A stretch of DNA of 64,000 nt from Pseudomonas sp. BBP2017 (lineage in GTDB: Bacteria > Pseudomonadota > Gammaproteobacteria > Pseudomonadales > Pseudomonadaceae): positions 1-64,000 of the forward strand of contig NZ_PVZN01000002.1 of the NCBI RefSeq assembly GCF_003024385.1, read 5' to 3'. Made by a program: the position numbers and the translations under genes. Under the pieces are notes generated by a model. It made no database searches, had not been told where the DNA came from, and saw only the letters and a program-made list of their open reading frames with translations. The first letter of the stretch is position 1. The number at the start of each line of letters is the position of its first letter. Positions 27,750 to 37,877 of the stretch are shown piece by piece.

Positions 27750-27920
27750 TTACAGGGCTTTGCTGACCTTGATGTCGGTGATCTTTTTCGCGTCTTCGCC
27801 GTGGAGTTTCTCCAGGGCGGCTTGCACTTGTTCAGGGGCGTCGCTGCTCATCTGGGCGAAGTCGAAACGACGCTCGCCATCGATCTTGTACTTGATGACG
27901 TACTTGGTGGTCTGGCTCAT
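27750..27920 (-). CDS. 56-aa protein co-transcribed with DUF1883 gene
   Basis: A short frame (MSQTTKYVIKYKIDGERRF ... KITDIKVSKAL) of 56 residues encodes a basic alpha/beta mini-protein. It starts three bases after the DUF1883 stop codon, so the two form one unit. No family recognised. Conserved-looking codon use and tight spacing support it. Confidence 0.7.
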   Translation of the reverse strand: MSQTTKYVIKYKIDGERRFDFAQMSSDAPEQVQAALEKLHGEDAKKITDIKVSKAL

Positions 27921-27923
27921 GGC

Positions 27924-28226
27924 TTATCTCAGCTTCGACGACGAACGGCGGATGAATTTGATCTTGTGGGTGAAGGTCGGCTTGGTCACTGCAGACAACG
28001 CGCGCGGACCGACGGTATCGATGGTGATGTTCCAGAAACCGGTGCTGGGCACAGTGATCTTCGCCGGGAAATCGACGAAAGCACCGCCGTGATAGGTGTG
28101 GCGCCCGCCATTCTTGAAGCTGCGGAAGTTGGCGTCGTTCATCAGGCGGATGTTGCAGCGCTGGGAACACTCGATGACGACGATGTCGTCTTCATTGAGG
28201 TGTTCGCGCTGGTGTACGAATTTCAT
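27924..28226 (-). CDS. DUF1883 domain protein
   Basis: A 100-residue protein consisting of a DUF1883 domain (VVIECSQRCNIRLMNDANFRSF ... TGFWNITIDTVG). In other bacteria this domain is sometimes fused to TIR domains; here it stands alone. The fold is predicted mostly beta. Good GGAG before ATG 28226. Function unknown. Confidence 0.85.
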   Translation of the reverse strand: MKFVHQREHLNEDDIVVIECSQRCNIRLMNDANFRSFKNGGRHTYHGGAFVDFPAKITVPSTGFWNITIDTVGPRALSAVTKPTFTHKIKFIRRSSSKLR

Positions 28227-28386
28227 GTTGCTCTCCGCAATGGATCTTTGGGCAAATCAAAACGATACCATGATCAACGGTTACACTGTCGCCCTTCGTG
28301 CCAGACCTACGATAAATCTGCCAATCAAGGGAGCAAAATGGTCTGGGCGCGGTCAGAGTCTTTTTCCGTGGTGGAGGTGTAGCTTG

Positions 28387-28737
28387 ATGAAGTGGGTTGT
28401 AGCAGCGTTGGCAGTTACGCTGGGTGGTTGCGCCAGCGTGTCGGAGCTGGAAAGCTCGCCGGAAACCTTGAGCGTGATTTCCGGCAAGAAGCCCCAGGAG
28501 TACGCCACCTGCGTACAGCAGCAATTGGTTGAAAGCCGTGGCCCCCTTGAGGTTGAGCCGCATCATGACGGCCTGCGCCTGGTCGTGCCGCAAAAGATCG
28601 GAGCCGGGCCTGCTGCCCTGGTAGACATCAACGAGCGCGGAAGTGGCAGCAGCATCAAGCTGTACGAACGCCTGAACAACTTTCCCCTGCGCCTGGGTGA
28701 CGTGAAGACTGCGGCGACGCGCTGCATTTCCGGGTGA
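28387..28737 (+). CDS. Small lipoprotein, unknown function
   Basis: A 116-residue protein with a lipoprotein signal MKWVVAALAVTLGGC (lipobox LGGC, Cys15), preceded by GGAGG. The mature part has one internal Cys (ATCVQQQL) and one near the end (TRCISG), similar in spacing to the lipoprotein at 2626-2976 and of the same length. An earlier in-frame start was rejected because it would bury the signal peptide. It is followed by a REP pair. Confidence 0.75.
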   Translation: MKWVVAALAVTLGGCASVSELESSPETLSVISGKKPQEYATCVQQQLVESRGPLEVEPHHDGLRLVVPQKIGAGPAALVDINERGSGSSIKLYERLNNFPLRLGDVKTAATRCISG

Positions 28738-28749
28738 GTCTGTTGATGC

Positions 28750-28802
28750 CATCGCGGGGCAAGCCCGCCCACCGGCTCGGTGGGCGGGCTTGCCCCGCGA
28801 TG
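28750..28802. repeat. Inverted pair of REP elements
   Basis: A near-perfect long palindrome built of two REP units (CATCGCGGGGCAAGCCCGCC and complement) around a short GCTCG loop. It lies between convergent genes. Confidence 0.88.
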
Positions 28803-28808
28803 TCTAAG

Positions 28809-29474
28809 TCAGATAGTTACCCCACTCATTTGTCCAATCAGCGCCCACAGCCGCGGATCCTCGAAATCCGCCACTACCAGCTGCGCCCCGGCCGCGAGCA
28901 ACGCCTCGGGCGTCTGACTGGTGGACAGACCAACGGTAAAGATCCCGGCCCGGCTGGCCGCCGTCACTCCAGGCACCGAATCTTCGAACGCCAGGGCATG
29001 ACTGGCCCGCGCTTGCAGGCATTCAAGGCCGCTGAGGTAGGGCAGTGGATCCGGCTTCGCCCGCGGTAGCTCTTCAGCCACCAGCACATGCTTGAAACGC
29101 TCACCCAGGCCCATGGCATTGAGCATGTGCACGGCGTTGGACCGTGGCGCATTGGTCACCACGGCCATGCCGATGCCTGCCTGTTCGGCATGCTCCAGTA
29201 ACCGGATCAGCCCGGCGGTGGGCTGCAGCGTCGGTGACAGGGCGCGAAAGCGGGCTTCCTTGCGATCGGCAAAAACCTGGTGCTCGGTCAGCGACCGTTC
29301 GGGGAACAAGTAGCGGCACAGATCAGCGTTGGCCCGACCACTGACATGGGCATCGAATTCTGCCTCGGTGAACACCCGGCCTTCTTCCAGCAAGAGTTGT
29401 TGCATGGCCTGCAGGTGGAGTTTGTCGGTATCGGTCAGGGTACCGTCGAGATCGAACAACAAGGCTTCAAGCAT
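28809..29474 (-). CDS. HAD-superfamily phosphatase/phosphoglucomutase-like
   Basis: A 221-residue HAD hydrolase of subfamily IA. Motif I is DLDGTLTDTD with the nucleophile Asp, motif II is VVTNAPR, motif III Lys is in RAKPDPLPY, and motif IV is FEDSVPGV. The helical cap between motifs I and II fits a beta-phosphoglucomutase-like enzyme acting on small phosphorylated sugars. Exact substrate unknown. Divergent from the lexA2 operon. Confidence 0.9.
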   Translation of the reverse strand: MLEALLFDLDGTLTDTDKLHLQAMQQLLLEEGRVFTEAEFDAHVSGRANADLCRYLFPERSLTEHQVFADRKEARFRALSPTLQPTAGLIRLLEHAEQAGIGMAVVTNAPRSNAVHMLNAMGLGERFKHVLVAEELPRAKPDPLPYLSGLECLQARASHALAFEDSVPGVTAASRAGIFTVGLSTSQTPEALLAAGAQLVVADFEDPRLWALIGQMSGVTI

Positions 29475-29545
29475 TCTGGGCGTCCGTTGCAGTGGCCGCT
29501 CATCATAACCCGATCACAGGGGCTGGTCAGTGCGCGCTGAAAAGA

Positions 29546-29557
29546 GTACAAATGTGC
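29546..29557. promoter_or_regulatory. LexA2-type SOS box
   Basis: GTACAAATGTGC fits GTAC-N4-GTGC, the operator reported for LexA2 of P. putida. It ends three bases before the lexA2 ATG, implying autoregulation and SOS control of the whole lexA2-imuA-imuB-dnaE2 unit. Confidence 0.8.
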
Positions 29558-29560
29558 TCC

Positions 29561-30172
29561 ATGAACAGACTATCGCCCAAACGCAGCGCTATCCTCACCT
29601 TCATCCGTGAGCGGATTGCCGATCATGGCCAGCCGCCGAGCCTGGCCGACATCGCCACAGCCTTCGGCTTTGCCTCGCGCAGTGTGGCGCGCAAGCATAT
29701 CCAGGCCCTGGCCGAGGCCGGGTTCATCGAGGTCACCCGCAACCAGGCCCGGGGCATTCGCCTGGCCGGGGCTCTGCGTCGGCCCGAGGTCCTGGAAATC
29801 CCGGTGCTGGGTCAGGTGGCCGCAGGGCGGCCCATCGGCCCGGACGTTGATATCCACGAGCAGCTCATGCTCGACGCTCAACTGTTCAGTCGTTCGCCGG
29901 ACTACCTGCTCAAGGTGCGCGGTGACTCGATGCTCGATGACGGCATCCTCGACGGCGACCTGGTCGGCATCAAGCAGCAGGCCGAAGCCCGTGACGGGCA
30001 GATCATCGTCGCCCGCCTCGATGGCGAGGTGACCATCAAGCGTTTCGAGCGGGTCAGTGCCCAGCAGTACCGCCTGCTGCCACGCAACCCGGCCTATGCG
30101 CCGATCGAGGTTGGCCCCGGCCAGGACTTCGTCATCGAAGGCGTGTTCTGCGGCCTGGTGAGACGCGGCTGA
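29561..30172 (+). CDS. lexA2: LexA2 SOS repressor
   Basis: A 203-residue LexA paralogue. The N-terminal winged helix (RSAILTFIRERIADHGQPPS...GFASRSVARKHIQAL) is followed by the Ala-Gly cleavage site in VAAGRP, the catalytic Ser in GDSMLDDGI and the catalytic Lys in VTIKRF. The start at ATG 29561 has no evident Shine-Dalgarno because the operator occupies that space, so translation may be leaderless or start at ATG 29552. The stop overlaps the imuA start (TGATG). Confidence 0.92.
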   Translation: MNRLSPKRSAILTFIRERIADHGQPPSLADIATAFGFASRSVARKHIQALAEAGFIEVTRNQARGIRLAGALRRPEVLEIPVLGQVAAGRPIGPDVDIHEQLMLDAQLFSRSPDYLLKVRGDSMLDDGILDGDLVGIKQQAEARDGQIIVARLDGEVTIKRFERVSAQQYRLLPRNPAYAPIEVGPGQDFVIEGVFCGLVRRG

Positions 30173-30789
30173 TGGGCGCGGTGCTCAGCCTCGACGGGCT
30201 GCTCGACCAGCAACGGGTCTGGAAGGGGCGGCCCCAGGCTCAGCCCCAGGGCTTGCAGCCCACCGGCCATGCGGCGCTGGACACGGCATTGCCGGGCGGT
30301 GGCTGGCCGCCCGGTGCGCTCACAGAGGTGTTGCTGACCGCCGAAGGCTGCGGCGAGCTGCAATTGCTCTGGCCCAGCCTGGCCCGCCTGACCGCCAGTG
30401 GCGAGCGAGTGGTGCTGATTGCTCCGCCGTTTATTCCCTATGCACCGGCCTGGCAGGCGGCGGGGGTCGACCTGCAGTGGCTGACCCTGATCGAGGCGGC
30501 AGCGGCCGATGCGCTCTGGGCTGCCGAGCAATGCCTGCGCTCAGGCAGTTGCGGCGCTGTGCTGTGCTGGCCACACAAGGCCGACGACCGCGCCTTGCGT
30601 CGCTTGCAGGTAGCCGCCGAAAGCGGTCAGACCCTGGCCTTTGCCCTGCGCCCTCTGCAGGCGGCGCTGAACCCGTCACCGGCGGCGTTGCGCATTGCCA
30701 TTGATGCCCGCCCGGCCCAGTGGCGGGTACTCAAATGCCGCGGCGGCCTGGCCCCGGCGCTGCCCATTGCCTGCCCCGGGCGAGGCTGA
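30172..30789 (+). CDS. imuA: ImuA, SulA-like mutasome protein
   Basis: A 205-residue RecA/SulA-like protein of the ImuA family (ALDTALPGGGWPPGALTEVL near the start, a RecA-like fold without an intact Walker A). It partners with ImuB and DnaE2 in damage-induced mutagenic translesion synthesis. Coupled to lexA2 by a one-base overlap; imuB follows after a 6-base gap. Confidence 0.92.
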   Translation: MGAVLSLDGLLDQQRVWKGRPQAQPQGLQPTGHAALDTALPGGGWPPGALTEVLLTAEGCGELQLLWPSLARLTASGERVVLIAPPFIPYAPAWQAAGVDLQWLTLIEAAAADALWAAEQCLRSGSCGAVLCWPHKADDRALRRLQVAAESGQTLAFALRPLQAALNPSPAALRIAIDARPAQWRVLKCRGGLAPALPIACPGRG

Positions 30790-30795
30790 TGGATC

Positions 30796-32211
30796 ATGCT
30801 CTGGGCCTGTATCCTCCTGCCGCAGCTGGCGCTCGACGCTGTGTTGCGCGGGCGCGCCGACCCCGACACGCCACTGGTGCTGCTCAGTGGTCCGCCCCAG
30901 CGACGCCTACTGCAGGCGGTCAACCCGGCAGCGGCGGCCCTTGGCCTGCGTGCCGGGCAGTCGTTGACCACTGCTCAGGCGCTGGCGGGCAATTTCACCT
31001 GCGTCGACCATGACCCGGCCGCCATCGACGCCTTGCAGCAACTGCTCGCCGCCTGGGCTTACCAGTTCAGCTCCCAGGTCAGCCTGCATTACCCGCGGGT
31101 GCTGTTGCTGGAAGTCGAATCCAGCCTCGGCCTGTTCGGCCCCTGGCCTGTCTTCGAAGCGCGTTTGCGTGCCGAGCTGAGCGCCTTGGGGTTTCGCCAC
31201 CGTATCGTTCTGGCCAGCAACCCTGTGGCCGCGCGCATGCTCGCCAACTGCCACGATGGCCTGGCGCTCGATTGTTCCGAACAGACGCGCGCCGCGCTTG
31301 AGCAACTGCCCATCGAACGGGTAGGTCTGCCAGTGGAGGCGGCCAGCGCCTTAGTCCGTATGGGCCTGCGCCGACTCGGACAGGTCATGACGCTGCCCCG
31401 CGAGGCCCTGGCCCGGCGTTTTGCCGCAGCGGTGCAACTGCACCTGGACCGTCTGCTGGGGCTGCGCCCCATGGCGCTGACGTTCTATCTGCCGCCGGAT
31501 CACTTCGACGCCCGTCTGGAATTGAATTTCGATGTCGAGTCGCACCAGGCCTTGCTCTTTCCGCTGCGCCGTCTGATCAACGATCTGGCCGCGTTCCTGG
31601 CGGGCCGTGACAGCGGCGTGCAGCGCTTTACCCTGCACCTGGAGCACGCCGAAGGCACCGACACCCGGGTAGCCGTTGGCCTGCTGGCCGCCGAGCGTGA
31701 CCCGCTGATGCTGTTCGAGCTGGCCCGTGGGCGCCTTGAACAACTGCAGCTAAGGGCGCCGGTGCGCAATCTGCGTTTGCAGGCCGAAGACCTGCCGGCC
31801 TTTGTCCCGCAGCACCGCGAACTGTTCGAGCCACGCCCGCAGCAGAACCAGCCTTGGGAGCAACTGCGCGAACGCCTGCGCGCGCGTCTGGGCGACACGG
31901 CGGTGCACAGCCTGTCGGCCCAGGCCGATCATCGCCCGGAATGCGCCTGGCGCCTGGACTGCACGGCCAAACTGCCGTCGGCCGCCCCCGCAGCACTGCG
32001 CCCGGGCTGGTTGCTGGCCGAGCCCCAGGCGTTGTCCGGTGTGGGTGTGCAACTGCTGACCGGCGCCGAGCGGATCGAGTCCGGTTGGTGGGATGGTGGC
32101 GATGTGCGTCGCGACTACTACCGGGTGCAAACCCCGAGCGGGCTGTATGCCTGGGCCTACCGCAACCTCGGTGAAGAGGGGCCGTTGTGGCTGCAGGGCT
32201 GGTTTGCATGA
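30796..32211 (+). CDS. imuB: ImuB, Y-family polymerase-like hub protein
   Basis: A 471-residue Y-family polymerase homologue ([13 protein letters not shown] ... [16 protein letters not shown]). It lacks the usual catalytic acidic residues, as is typical for ImuB. ImuB links DnaE2 to the beta clamp through its C-terminal region. ATG 30796 begins with the family's MLW. The stop overlaps the dnaE2 start by four bases. Confidence 0.92.
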   Translation: MLWACILLPQLALDAVLRGRADPDTPLVLLSGPPQRRLLQAVNPAAAALGLRAGQSLTTAQALAGNFTCVDHDPAAIDALQQLLAAWAYQFSSQVSLHYPRVLLLEVESSLGLFGPWPVFEARLRAELSALGFRHRIVLASNPVAARMLANCHDGLALDCSEQTRAALEQLPIERVGLPVEAASALVRMGLRRLGQVMTLPREALARRFAAAVQLHLDRLLGLRPMALTFYLPPDHFDARLELNFDVESHQALLFPLRRLINDLAAFLAGRDSGVQRFTLHLEHAEGTDTRVAVGLLAAERDPLMLFELARGRLEQLQLRAPVRNLRLQAEDLPAFVPQHRELFEPRPQQNQPWEQLRERLRARLGDTAVHSLSAQADHRPECAWRLDCTAKLPSAAPAALRPGWLLAEPQALSGVGVQLLTGAERIESGWWDGGDVRRDYYRVQTPSGLYAWAYRNLGEEGPLWLQGWFA

Positions 32212-35200
32212 GCACGCCCGCGACTTACGCCGAGCTGCACTGCTTGTCGAACTTCAGTTTCCAGCGCGGGGCCTCCAGCGCCCAGGAGTTGTTCCGCCGC
32301 GCCCGCCAACAGGGTTACCAGGCACTGGCGATCACCGACGAGTGCACCCTGGCCGGGATTGTCCGGGCCTGGCAGGCGGCAAGGGCGGTGGAGCTGCCCT
32401 TGATCGTCGGCAGCGAAGTGCGCCTGCACGATGGACCCAAGCTGGTGCTGTTGGCGGAGAATCTGCTCGGTTACCAGCACCTGTGCCGGCTTATCACCCT
32501 GGGCCGACGGCGGGCGCAGAAGGGCGCCTACCAGCTACTGCGTGAAGACTTCGACGTTCCCCAGGACGGGCTGCTGGCCCTGTGGGTGCCGGATGAGGGC
32601 GAGCAGGATCTGGCTGTCGGCCACTGGTTACGTGAGCGCTTCGCCGAGCGCCTGTGGCTGGCGGTCGAGCTGCACCGTGGCGCCGACGATGGGCTGCGCC
32701 TGCAACAGTTGCTGACCCTGGCCGCATCCCTGCAACTTCCCGCCGTGGCGGCGGGCGATGTGCACATGCATGCCCGTGGGCGACGTGCCTTGCAGGACAG
32801 CATGACGGCGATCCGTCATCACTGCACCGTGGCCGAGGCCGGGCAACGCCTGTTCGCCAACGGCGAGCGTCATTTGCGCCCGTTGACGCAACTGGCCGAG
32901 CTGTATCCGCAGGCGTTGCTCGATGAAACCCTGCGCATCGCCGCCCGCTGTCGCTTTGACCTGAGCCAACTGCGCTATCAGTACCCCCGCGAGCTGGTGC
33001 CCGCCGGGCAGACGGCCAGCGCCTGGTTGCGCCATTTGTGTGAGCAGGGGCAGCGCTGGCGCTGGCCCAACGGTCTCGAAGAGAAAGCCCGCCAGGCGCT
33101 GGAACACGAACTGGAGCTGATTGCCGAGCTGAACTACGAGAGCTATTTCCTCACCGTTCACGACATCGTCAACTTTGCCCGCGGCCAGGGCATTCTCTGT
33201 CAGGGACGTGGTTCGGCGGCCAACTCGGTGGTGTGTTTCGTGCTGGGCATCACCGAACTGGACCCGATGCGCAGCCACCTGTTGTTCGAGCGTTTTCTGT
33301 CGCGCGAGCGCGATGAGCCCCCGGATATCGATGTCGATTTCGAACACGAGCGTCGTGAAGAAGTCCTGCAGTACGTGTTCAACCGATACGGTCGTCACCG
33401 CGCGGCGTTGACTGCTGTGGCCAGTACCTACCACGCCGCCGGTGCGGTGCGCGATATTGCTCGGGTGCTGGGCTTGCCGGTGGCGCAGATCAACGCGTTG
33501 GCCGACTGCTGCGGGCGCTGGAGCGATCGTTTGCCGCCGCCGGAGCAACTGCGTGAAGCCGGTTTCGATCCCGACACCCCGTTGCTGCGTCGGGTGCTGG
33601 CACTGACCGGCGAATTGATCGGCTTTCCCCGCCACCTGTCCCAACACCCAGGCGGTTTCGTGATTTCCGAGCAGCCGCTGGACACGCTGGTGCCGGTGGA
33701 AAACGCCGCGATGGAGGGGCGTACGGTAATCCAGTGGGACAAGGACGATCTCGATCTGGTCGGCCTGCTCAAGGTCGACATCCTCGCCTTGGGCATGCTC
33801 AGCGCCTTGCGTCGCTGTTTTGATCTGTTGTACCGCCATCGCGGCCGTGAACTGAGCCTGGCGCAGATTCCCGCCGATTGTGCGGCCACCTATGAAATGA
33901 TCGGTCGCGCCGACACCATCGGCGTGTTCCAGATCGAGTCGCGGGCGCAGATGGCCATGCTGCCGCGACTCAAGCCAAAGGAGTTCTACGATCTGGTGAT
34001 CGAGGTGGCTATCGTTCGCCCCGGGCCGATCCAGGGTGACATGGTCCATCCTTACTTGCGCAGGCGTCAGGGTCTGGAGCCGGTGAGCTATCCGTCACCA
34101 GCCCTGCAGAAGGTGTTCGAGCGTACTTTGGGCGTGCCGCTGTTCCAGGAACAGGTGATGGAGCTGGCCATGGTCGCAGGCGGTTATTCGGCGGGCGAGG
34201 CCGATCAGTTGCGGCGGGCCATGGCCGCCTGGAAACGTCATGGGGGCCTGGAACCACACCGCGAACAGTTGATCAGCGGCATGCTCGGCAATGGCTACAG
34301 CCGCGAATTCGCCGAGCGGATCTTCGAGCAGATCAAGGGCTTTGGCAGCTATGGCTTTCCCGAATCTCACGCCGCCAGTTTCGCCTTGCTGACCTACGCC
34401 AGTTGCTGGCTCAAGTGCCATGAACCGGCGATCTATGCCTGCGCGTTGATCAACAGCTGGCCGATGGGCTTCTACAGTCCCGACCAGATTCTTCAGGATG
34501 CCCGCCGTCACCGGATCGAGATCCGTCCGGTGGATGTCTGCCACAGTGATTGGGATTGCAGTCTGGAACCGGGGGCAGGGCAGGCGCTGGCCATTCGTCT
34601 GGGGTTGCGGCAGATTCGCGGCTTTCGCCAGGACGATGCCCGGCGCATCGAACAGGCGCGGAGCGCGGCTGCTTGGCGTGATATCAGTGATCTTTGCCTG
34701 CGCGCGCAACTCGATGCCCGGGCGCGTGAACTGCTGGCCGATGCCGGTGCCCTGCGCGGGCTGGCCAGTGACCGTTACCGGGCGCGCTGGAGCGTGGCGG
34801 CGGTGCAGGCGCAGCTGCCGTTGTTCGCCGGGGTTGATGCGCCTGAGGAGGCGCCTGTGAGCCTGCCGCAGCCGTCGATCGGCGAGGATATGTTCGCCGA
34901 CTATGCCAGTGTCGGCACCACCCTGGGCCCGCATCCGCTGAGCTTGTTGCGCCGCCGTCTCGACGTGTTGGGCTGTCGCAGTTCACAGGCGCTGGAGGGC
35001 GCCGGGCATGGCGACAAGGTCAGCGTGGCGGGCTTGGTGACCGGCCGGCAGCGCCCGCAGACCGCCAGCGGAGTCACTTTTGTCACCCTTGAAGATGAGT
35101 TCGGCAATGTCAACGTGGTGGTCTGGCGCGACCTGGCCGAGCGTCAGCGCCGGGCTCTGGTCGGCTCACAATTGTTACGGGTGAGCGGGCGGCTTGAGTG

Positions 35201-35294
35201 CGAAAGCGGGGTACGCCACCTGATTGCTCAGCGATTGGAAGACCTCAGTCCGCTGTTGCAAGGGCTGGATGTGCGCAGTCGGGATTTTCGTTAG
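32208..35294 (+). CDS. dnaE2: Error-prone DNA polymerase III alpha subunit DnaE2
   Basis: A 1028-residue C-family polymerase. The N-terminal PHP domain reads [18 protein letters not shown]; the palm acidic motif is [16 protein letters not shown]. It also shows [39 protein letters not shown] and a C-terminal OB domain ([14 protein letters not shown]). It lacks a proofreading partner and is the catalytic engine of the ImuA-ImuB-DnaE2 mutasome. ATG 32208 overlaps the imuB stop; its 3' end overlaps the convergent aldo/keto reductase gene by four bases. Confidence 0.95.
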   Translation: MSTPATYAELHCLSNFSFQRGASSAQELFRRARQQGYQALAITDECTLAGIVRAWQAARAVELPLIVGSEVRLHDGPKLVLLAENLLGYQHLCRLITLGRRRAQKGAYQLLREDFDVPQDGLLALWVPDEGEQDLAVGHWLRERFAERLWLAVELHRGADDGLRLQQLLTLAASLQLPAVAAGDVHMHARGRRALQDSMTAIRHHCTVAEAGQRLFANGERHLRPLTQLAELYPQALLDETLRIAARCRFDLSQLRYQYPRELVPAGQTASAWLRHLCEQGQRWRWPNGLEEKARQALEHELELIAELNYESYFLTVHDIVNFARGQGILCQGRGSAANSVVCFVLGITELDPMRSHLLFERFLSRERDEPPDIDVDFEHERREEVLQYVFNRYGRHRAALTAVASTYHAAGAVRDIARVLGLPVAQINALADCCGRWSDRLPPPEQLREAGFDPDTPLLRRVLALTGELIGFPRHLSQHPGGFVISEQPLDTLVPVENAAMEGRTVIQWDKDDLDLVGLLKVDILALGMLSALRRCFDLLYRHRGRELSLAQIPADCAATYEMIGRADTIGVFQIESRAQMAMLPRLKPKEFYDLVIEVAIVRPGPIQGDMVHPYLRRRQGLEPVSYPSPALQKVFERTLGVPLFQEQVMELAMVAGGYSAGEADQLRRAMAAWKRHGGLEPHREQLISGMLGNGYSREFAERIFEQIKGFGSYGFPESHAASFALLTYASCWLKCHEPAIYACALINSWPMGFYSPDQILQDARRHRIEIRPVDVCHSDWDCSLEPGAGQALAIRLGLRQIRGFRQDDARRIEQARSAAAWRDISDLCLRAQLDARARELLADAGALRGLASDRYRARWSVAAVQAQLPLFAGVDAPEEAPVSLPQPSIGEDMFADYASVGTTLGPHPLSLLRRRLDVLGCRSSQALEGAGHGDKVSVAGLVTGRQRPQTASGVTFVTLEDEFGNVNVVVWRDLAERQRRALVGSQLLRVSGRLECESGVRHLIAQRLEDLSPLLQGLDVRSRDFR

Positions 35295-36112
35295 AGCATC
35301 GCCAGAGGCTGTTTGCGCGTCGGCACCGGAAAGGCCCGGTCGATAGCGCGCAGGTCTTCGCTGTTGAGGGTCAGGCTGGCAGCCGCCGCATTCAGGCGCA
35401 CATGCTCCGGGTCCACCGCCTTGGGGATGGCAATCACACCGTCCTGACGCGTCACCCAGGCCAGACTGACCTGGGCCGGGGTGGCACCATGGCGCTCGGC
35501 AATCTCAAACAGGGTCGGGTGCTTGAGCAAGCGCCCGGCCTGGGCCAACGGGCAATAGGCCATGGTCGGTAATTGGCGTTTGTGGCTCCAGGGCAACAAG
35601 TCGAACTCAATGCCGCGCTGGGCGGGGTTGTACAGGACCTGGTTGGTGGCGCAGTCGGGATTGTGCAGTTCGCGCAGATCGTCGGTGTCAAAGTTCGACA
35701 CGCCCCAGCGGCCGATCTTGCCCGCTTCACGCAAGCGTTCGAAGGCCTCGACGGTTTCCTCAAGCGGGTACTGGCCGCGCCAGTGCAACAGGTACAGATC
35801 GATATAGTCAGTGCCCAGACGCTTGAGGCTGCGCTCGCAAGCTGCCGGGATGCCGTTGCGGCTGGCGTTGTGCGGGTACACCTTGCTGACCACGAAGGCC
35901 TGCTCACGGCGTCCGGCGATGGCCTGGCCGACCACGTGTTCAGCACCGCCTTCGGCATACATCTCGGCTGTGTCGATCAGCGTCAGGCCCAGATCGATGC
36001 CTTGCTGCAGCGCCGCCACTTCGCGGCCACGCTGGCCCGGGTCTTCGCCCATATACCAGGTACCCTGGCCGATAGCCGGAACGTCTTTGTCGGCAAGCTT
36101 CACTGTAAGCAT
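35291..36112 (-). CDS. Aldo/keto reductase
   Basis: A 273-residue NADPH-dependent aldo/keto reductase resembling E. coli YeaE. The catalytic tetrad is visible: Asp in LIDTAEMY, Tyr in the same segment (TAEMYAEGG), Lys in FVVSKVYP and His in LYLLHWRG. The cofactor-site [10 protein letters not shown] is near the C-terminus. Its Shine-Dalgarno and start lie inside the last 13 bases of the upstream LysR gene, so the two are co-transcribed. Substrate unknown. Confidence 0.92.
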   Translation of the reverse strand: MLTVKLADKDVPAIGQGTWYMGEDPGQRGREVAALQQGIDLGLTLIDTAEMYAEGGAEHVVGQAIAGRREQAFVVSKVYPHNASRNGIPAACERSLKRLGTDYIDLYLLHWRGQYPLEETVEAFERLREAGKIGRWGVSNFDTDDLRELHNPDCATNQVLYNPAQRGIEFDLLPWSHKRQLPTMAYCPLAQAGRLLKHPTLFEIAERHGATPAQVSLAWVTRQDGVIAIPKAVDPEHVRLNAAAASLTLNSEDLRAIDRAFPVPTRKQPLAML

Positions 36113-37005
36113 GTCATCTCCTGGGGGCGGGCTTGTTCTTGTAATACATCGAGCAGCGCCTGAGCTGCCGCTGAGAGTTTATGGTCAGCCAGCAGGGAGA
36201 CGCCAATGCGCCGTTCGATGATTGGCTCGACCAGCGGTACGCAGCAGGCGCCGAGCTCCTGCATCTGGCCGATGCACAAGGCCGGTACGGCACTGACGCC
36301 CAGGCCGTTGGCAACCATGCGGCCGATGGTTGACAACTGATGACTCTCGAAGGCCACCGCCAGCTTGCCATGCTCGGCCGCCAGGGCCTGCTCCAGCAGC
36401 AAACGCACGGCCGAGGGCCGTTGCAGGGCGATGAAGTCTTCAGCCAGCAGCTCGCGCCAGCTGACCTGGGCTTGCTGTGCTAAAGGTGAATCAGTGGGCA
36501 CCACCGCGACGAAACGGTCCAGGTACAACGGCTTGAATAGCATTGGCGCGCTGGCCTCGGGCTCAATCCCGATACCCAGCTCGACGCGGCGATGGCGCAC
36601 CAGTTCCAGCACCTGCTCGTTGATCACGTCATGCACTGTGACATTGACCCGCGGGTAGCGCTGGCGAAACACTTTCAACACCGCTGGCAGCAGGTTGCCG
36701 GCAAAGGCCGGCATGGCGGCAATCGACACCCGCCCCAACTGCAGGGTGAAGCGCTGGCGCAGCAGTTCTTCGGTGTTGTCCCAGTCGGCCAGCAGCTGCC
36801 GGGCCAGGGGCAGCAGCACTTCGCCCTCCGGAGTCAGGCTGACGCTGCGGGTGGTGCGGCTGAGCAGGGCGCCGCCGAGGTTGTCTTCCAGGGCCTTGAT
36901 GGTCAGGCTCAGGGCTGGTTGCGACAGATGCAGGTGCTCGCCGGCCTGGGCAAAACTCTGGTATTTGGCGACAGTGACGAAGGCGCGCAGCTGTTTGACG
37001 TTCAT
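36100..37005 (-). CDS. LysR-family transcriptional regulator
   Basis: A 301-residue LysR regulator with the winged helix-turn-helix at 1-60 (FAQAGEHLHLSQPALSLTIKALE) and a standard effector-binding domain. It is divergent from the CoA-transferase genes across a short AT-rich gap (37006-37142) and overlaps the downstream aldo/keto reductase gene. Either or both neighbours may be its targets. Confidence 0.92.
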   Translation of the reverse strand: MNVKQLRAFVTVAKYQSFAQAGEHLHLSQPALSLTIKALEDNLGGALLSRTTRSVSLTPEGEVLLPLARQLLADWDNTEELLRQRFTLQLGRVSIAAMPAFAGNLLPAVLKVFRQRYPRVNVTVHDVINEQVLELVRHRRVELGIGIEPEASAPMLFKPLYLDRFVAVVPTDSPLAQQAQVSWRELLAEDFIALQRPSAVRLLLEQALAAEHGKLAVAFESHQLSTIGRMVANGLGVSAVPALCIGQMQELGACCVPLVEPIIERRIGVSLLADHKLSAAAQALLDVLQEQARPQEMTCLQ

Positions 37006-37142
37006 CGGCGTGGCCTATTCTTTTGAAAAATCAATCAAATGATCATAAAAACAAAATTAACAAATAAGTCCATTAAGGTGAAGATGCGTCAAACGCTCGC
37101 CGACACCCCTGTCGGTTCAACAACTACAAAAGGCGGATCAGC

Positions 37143-37841
37143 ATGGTCGGACTGGACAAGCGCGTAGCAACCTATGAACAGGCTCTTGAAGGCCTGACCG
37201 ACAACATGACAGTACTGGCCGGTGGTTTCGGCCTGTGCGGTATTCCAGAAAACCTCATCAACGAGATCAAGCGCCGTGGCGTCAAGGGCCTGACCGTGGT
37301 CTCGAACAACTGCGGCGTTGATGGCTTTGGCCTGGGCGTGTTGCTTGAAGATCACCAGATTCGCAAGATGGTCGCCTCCTATGTCGGCGAGAATGCCGAG
37401 TTCGAGCGCCAATTGCTCAGTGGCGAACTGGAAGTGGAACTGACCCCGCAAGGCACCCTGGCCGAGAAAATGCGCGCTGGCGGTGCCGGTATCCCGGCGT
37501 TTTTCACCGCCACCGGCTATGGCACCCCGGTTGCCGAAGGCAAGGAAGTGCGTGAGTTCAATGGCCGCAAGTACATCCTCGAAGAAGCCATCACCGGCGA
37601 CTTCGCCATCGTCAAAGGCTGGAAGGCTGACCACTACGGCAACGTGGTGTACCGCAACACCGCGCAGAACTTCAACCCGCTGGCCGCGACCGCCGGCAAG
37701 ATCACCGTGGTCGAGGTCGAAGAAATCGTCGAGCCGGGTGTCCTGCTGCCTACCGAGATCCATACCCCGGGTATCTACGTCGACCGGGTGATTGTCGGCA
37801 CCTTTGAGAAACGTATCGAAAAACGCACCCTCAAAGCCTGA
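37143..37841 (+). CDS. scoA: Succinyl-CoA:3-ketoacid CoA transferase subunit A
   Basis: A 232-residue alpha subunit of a 3-oxoacid CoA transferase (AtoD/ScoA family). The CoA-binding glycine motif [13 protein letters not shown] lies at the N-terminus; [15 protein letters not shown] and [11 protein letters not shown] are family signatures. It activates acetoacetate with succinyl-CoA or a related donor. Followed by subunit B after 36 bases. Confidence 0.93.
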   Translation: MVGLDKRVATYEQALEGLTDNMTVLAGGFGLCGIPENLINEIKRRGVKGLTVVSNNCGVDGFGLGVLLEDHQIRKMVASYVGENAEFERQLLSGELEVELTPQGTLAEKMRAGGAGIPAFFTATGYGTPVAEGKEVREFNGRKYILEEAITGDFAIVKGWKADHYGNVVYRNTAQNFNPLAATAGKITVVEVEEIVEPGVLLPTEIHTPGIYVDRVIVGTFEKRIEKRTLKA

Positions 37842-37877
37842 ACCGTCCCCGAACAGAACAACAAAGAGATCCTGACC

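Noticed and set aside
32628..34049. 473-codon minus-strand frame opposite dnaE2
   Set aside because: Shadow of the polymerase coding sequence.
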